64,000 nt of DNA from Paenibacillus sp. DMB5. Its GTDB lineage: Bacteria; Bacillota; Bacilli; Paenibacillales; Paenibacillaceae. Positions 62,877 to 64,000 of this stretch are shown piece after piece. The translations under genes were made by a program, and so were the position numbers. Positions within the stretch are counted from its first letter, which is position 1. Each line of letters starts with the position of its first letter. The notes beneath the pieces are model-generated. The model was given only the letters and a program-made list of their open reading frames with translations, was not told the origin of the DNA and searched no databases. The DNA is taken from positions 124,001 to 188,000 of the forward strand of contig NZ_LRAC01000163.1 in NCBI RefSeq assembly GCF_001517085.1. Reading direction: 5' to 3'.

Positions 62877-64000
62877 CTAAAAGTACAAATCCCACCCGAT
62901 GATCAGCGCACTGAACAATACAGCCGACAGGCCGGACAGCACGTACAATACCTTCCTCATTCTTCTGCTGTTCGAGTGCCGCAGCTTCAGCAGCAGTAAC
63001 ACAATATATCCGGCAGCCAGCAGAACATAGACAATATTCAGTGCAAAATGAACATACAATCCGGAGTAGGCTGTGTATTCATAGCCCGGAAAAACATAAT
63101 CGTATTGTTCAAGAGATAGATGAGACCGGCTATATTAACCCACATATAATATTTATCCAACCCGGGCGCCGGCTTCTTTACTCTCATAAAATGGCGGATC
63201 AGCCAGCGGATACATTGATTGATAAGTGTAAACAGCGTAATAAAAGCACCCAGCCCAAGGACAATGAGCGATATTCCGATGCTTTGAGCGGAGAAGCCGG
63301 TAAGCGGCAGGTAATCCGCATACATATTGGACAGTTTGATAATCTTCCCCTGATCATCCCTAATAAAATAGTCGATACCCGACGTGTGAATCTTGGTGTA
63401 GGCATAAGGTGCAAATTGATTGGAGGGATCACCATTCCAGCTGGAGACCCGTTTATTAACAGGTTCAATATAGGCCAGATTAAGATATTCGATCATTTTG
63501 CCGAACCCGTGAATGACCCGGCGCGCGCGTATGTAAGTCCCTTCTACTTCTGAGCTGTCCGGCAGTTCGCCGCTGTAAGCTTCCGGAGTATAAGTGCCAA
63601 AGACTCTATCAACCAGCCCCTGGCAATACTGCCCCTCATTCTTCTGATTAGTCATCACAATTATCCCGAAACCGGAAACAGGATCGATTACAAAGTTACT
63701 CGAAAAAGCCAGTGTATTGCCGCCATGCTCCAGCGTCTGGACTGCATGCTCATTCACAAAAAATCCGTGGGCCATCCTTGGCACATCAGTGCCTTCATAT
63801 GCCAGGCTTGGCCTCAGCATTTCTTCAAGTGTTGCATTACTTTGAAATAATGGACTTTTGCTGCCTGCCGGCGGGATAAGTGCGGCCATGAACTTTGCAG
63901 CATCTGCCGTGGTGCTGACAGCACCGCCCGCCGGATACATACCAAGAAAAGTCCTGTTATTCTCGATCAACTCCCGCTCTGCTGTATAGCCCTGAACCTT
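62877..64000 (-). CDS. Beta-lactamase-family serine hydrolase with C-terminal membrane domain (partial, one frameshift)
   Basis: The N-terminus is outside the window; the frame is open through base 64000. Visible: the C-terminal part of a class C beta-lactamase/DD-peptidase-like fold (GMYPAGGAVSTTADAAKFMA, and HGGN in LEHGGNTLAFSS as the KTG-equivalent), then a long linker and about five membrane helices (ISLIVLGLGAFITLFTLIN, VYVLLAAGYIVLLLLKL). Near 63090 one base is missing: after NTIMFF the frame resumes PGYEYTAYSGLYVHFALNIV and ends at 62877. The catalytic SxxK is not in the window. Similar membrane-tailed serine hydrolases are common in Bacillales; the substrate is unknown. Confidence 0.82.

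Overview
The window looks like chromosomal DNA of a Paenibacillus-type Firmicute. The support is indirect but consistent: strong ribosome binding sites, many GTG and TTG starts, sigma-A-type promoters (TTGACA-17-TATAAT), a T-box ahead of alaS, an S-layer-anchored xylanase, a membrane-bound AraC regulator, and proteins closest in kind to Bacillus subtilis yrr, yes/yet/lpl, bgl/lic and dpp products. The species is not identified. I found no phage, no insertion sequence with a transposase and no CRISPR array.

Layout. 1-6 kb: a GH2 glycosidase running off the left edge, ilvD, and a membrane-anchored polysaccharide deacetylase. 6-11 kb: an AI-2E transporter (yrrI-like) convergent with a class B penicillin-binding protein (yrrR/pbpI-like), then a chemoreceptor. 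11.5-17 kb: a three-gene beta-mannan operon (GH113 mannanase, mannobiose 2-epimerase-like protein, GH130 phosphorylase), a VOC protein with a premature stop, a small unknown protein and a LacI regulator. 17-20 kb: a second chemoreceptor. 20-28 kb: a housekeeping block matching the yrr region (trhP2, trhP1, mltG, two DUF1292 genes, ruvX, ireB, alaS with its T-box), then tRNA-Pro(CGG). 28.5-32.5 kb: a multidomain GH10 xylanase. 33-41 kb: a seven-gene operon joining a peptide-type ABC importer to a class V aminotransferase and an amidohydrolase. 41-42 kb: a MATE exporter. 42-56.6 kb: a polysaccharide-utilisation locus resembling the B. subtilis rhamnogalacturonan yes/yet/lpl genes (YesS, YetA, YesU, LplA/B/C and YesZ-like GH42), with an unusual FG-GAP protein and a deacetylase. 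57.6-62.7 kb: a beta-glucoside system (licT, bglP, bglH) with two RAT antiterminators, a clear promoter and a probable cre. The right edge holds a membrane-attached serine hydrolase.

Taken together this is a plant cell-wall degradation region: xylan at the surface, and manno-oligosaccharides, pectic fragments and beta-glucosides taken up and split in the cell, with cre-like sites on several promoters.

Two themes cut across the annotation. First, three families of long palindromic non-coding repeats (called A, B and C here) sit in intergenic spacers, including a nested double palindrome inside the bgl operon. Second, eight genes carry nine frameshifts that are all single missing bases, and one further gene carries an in-frame TAG. 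The uniform direction points to consensus errors rather than nine real mutations.
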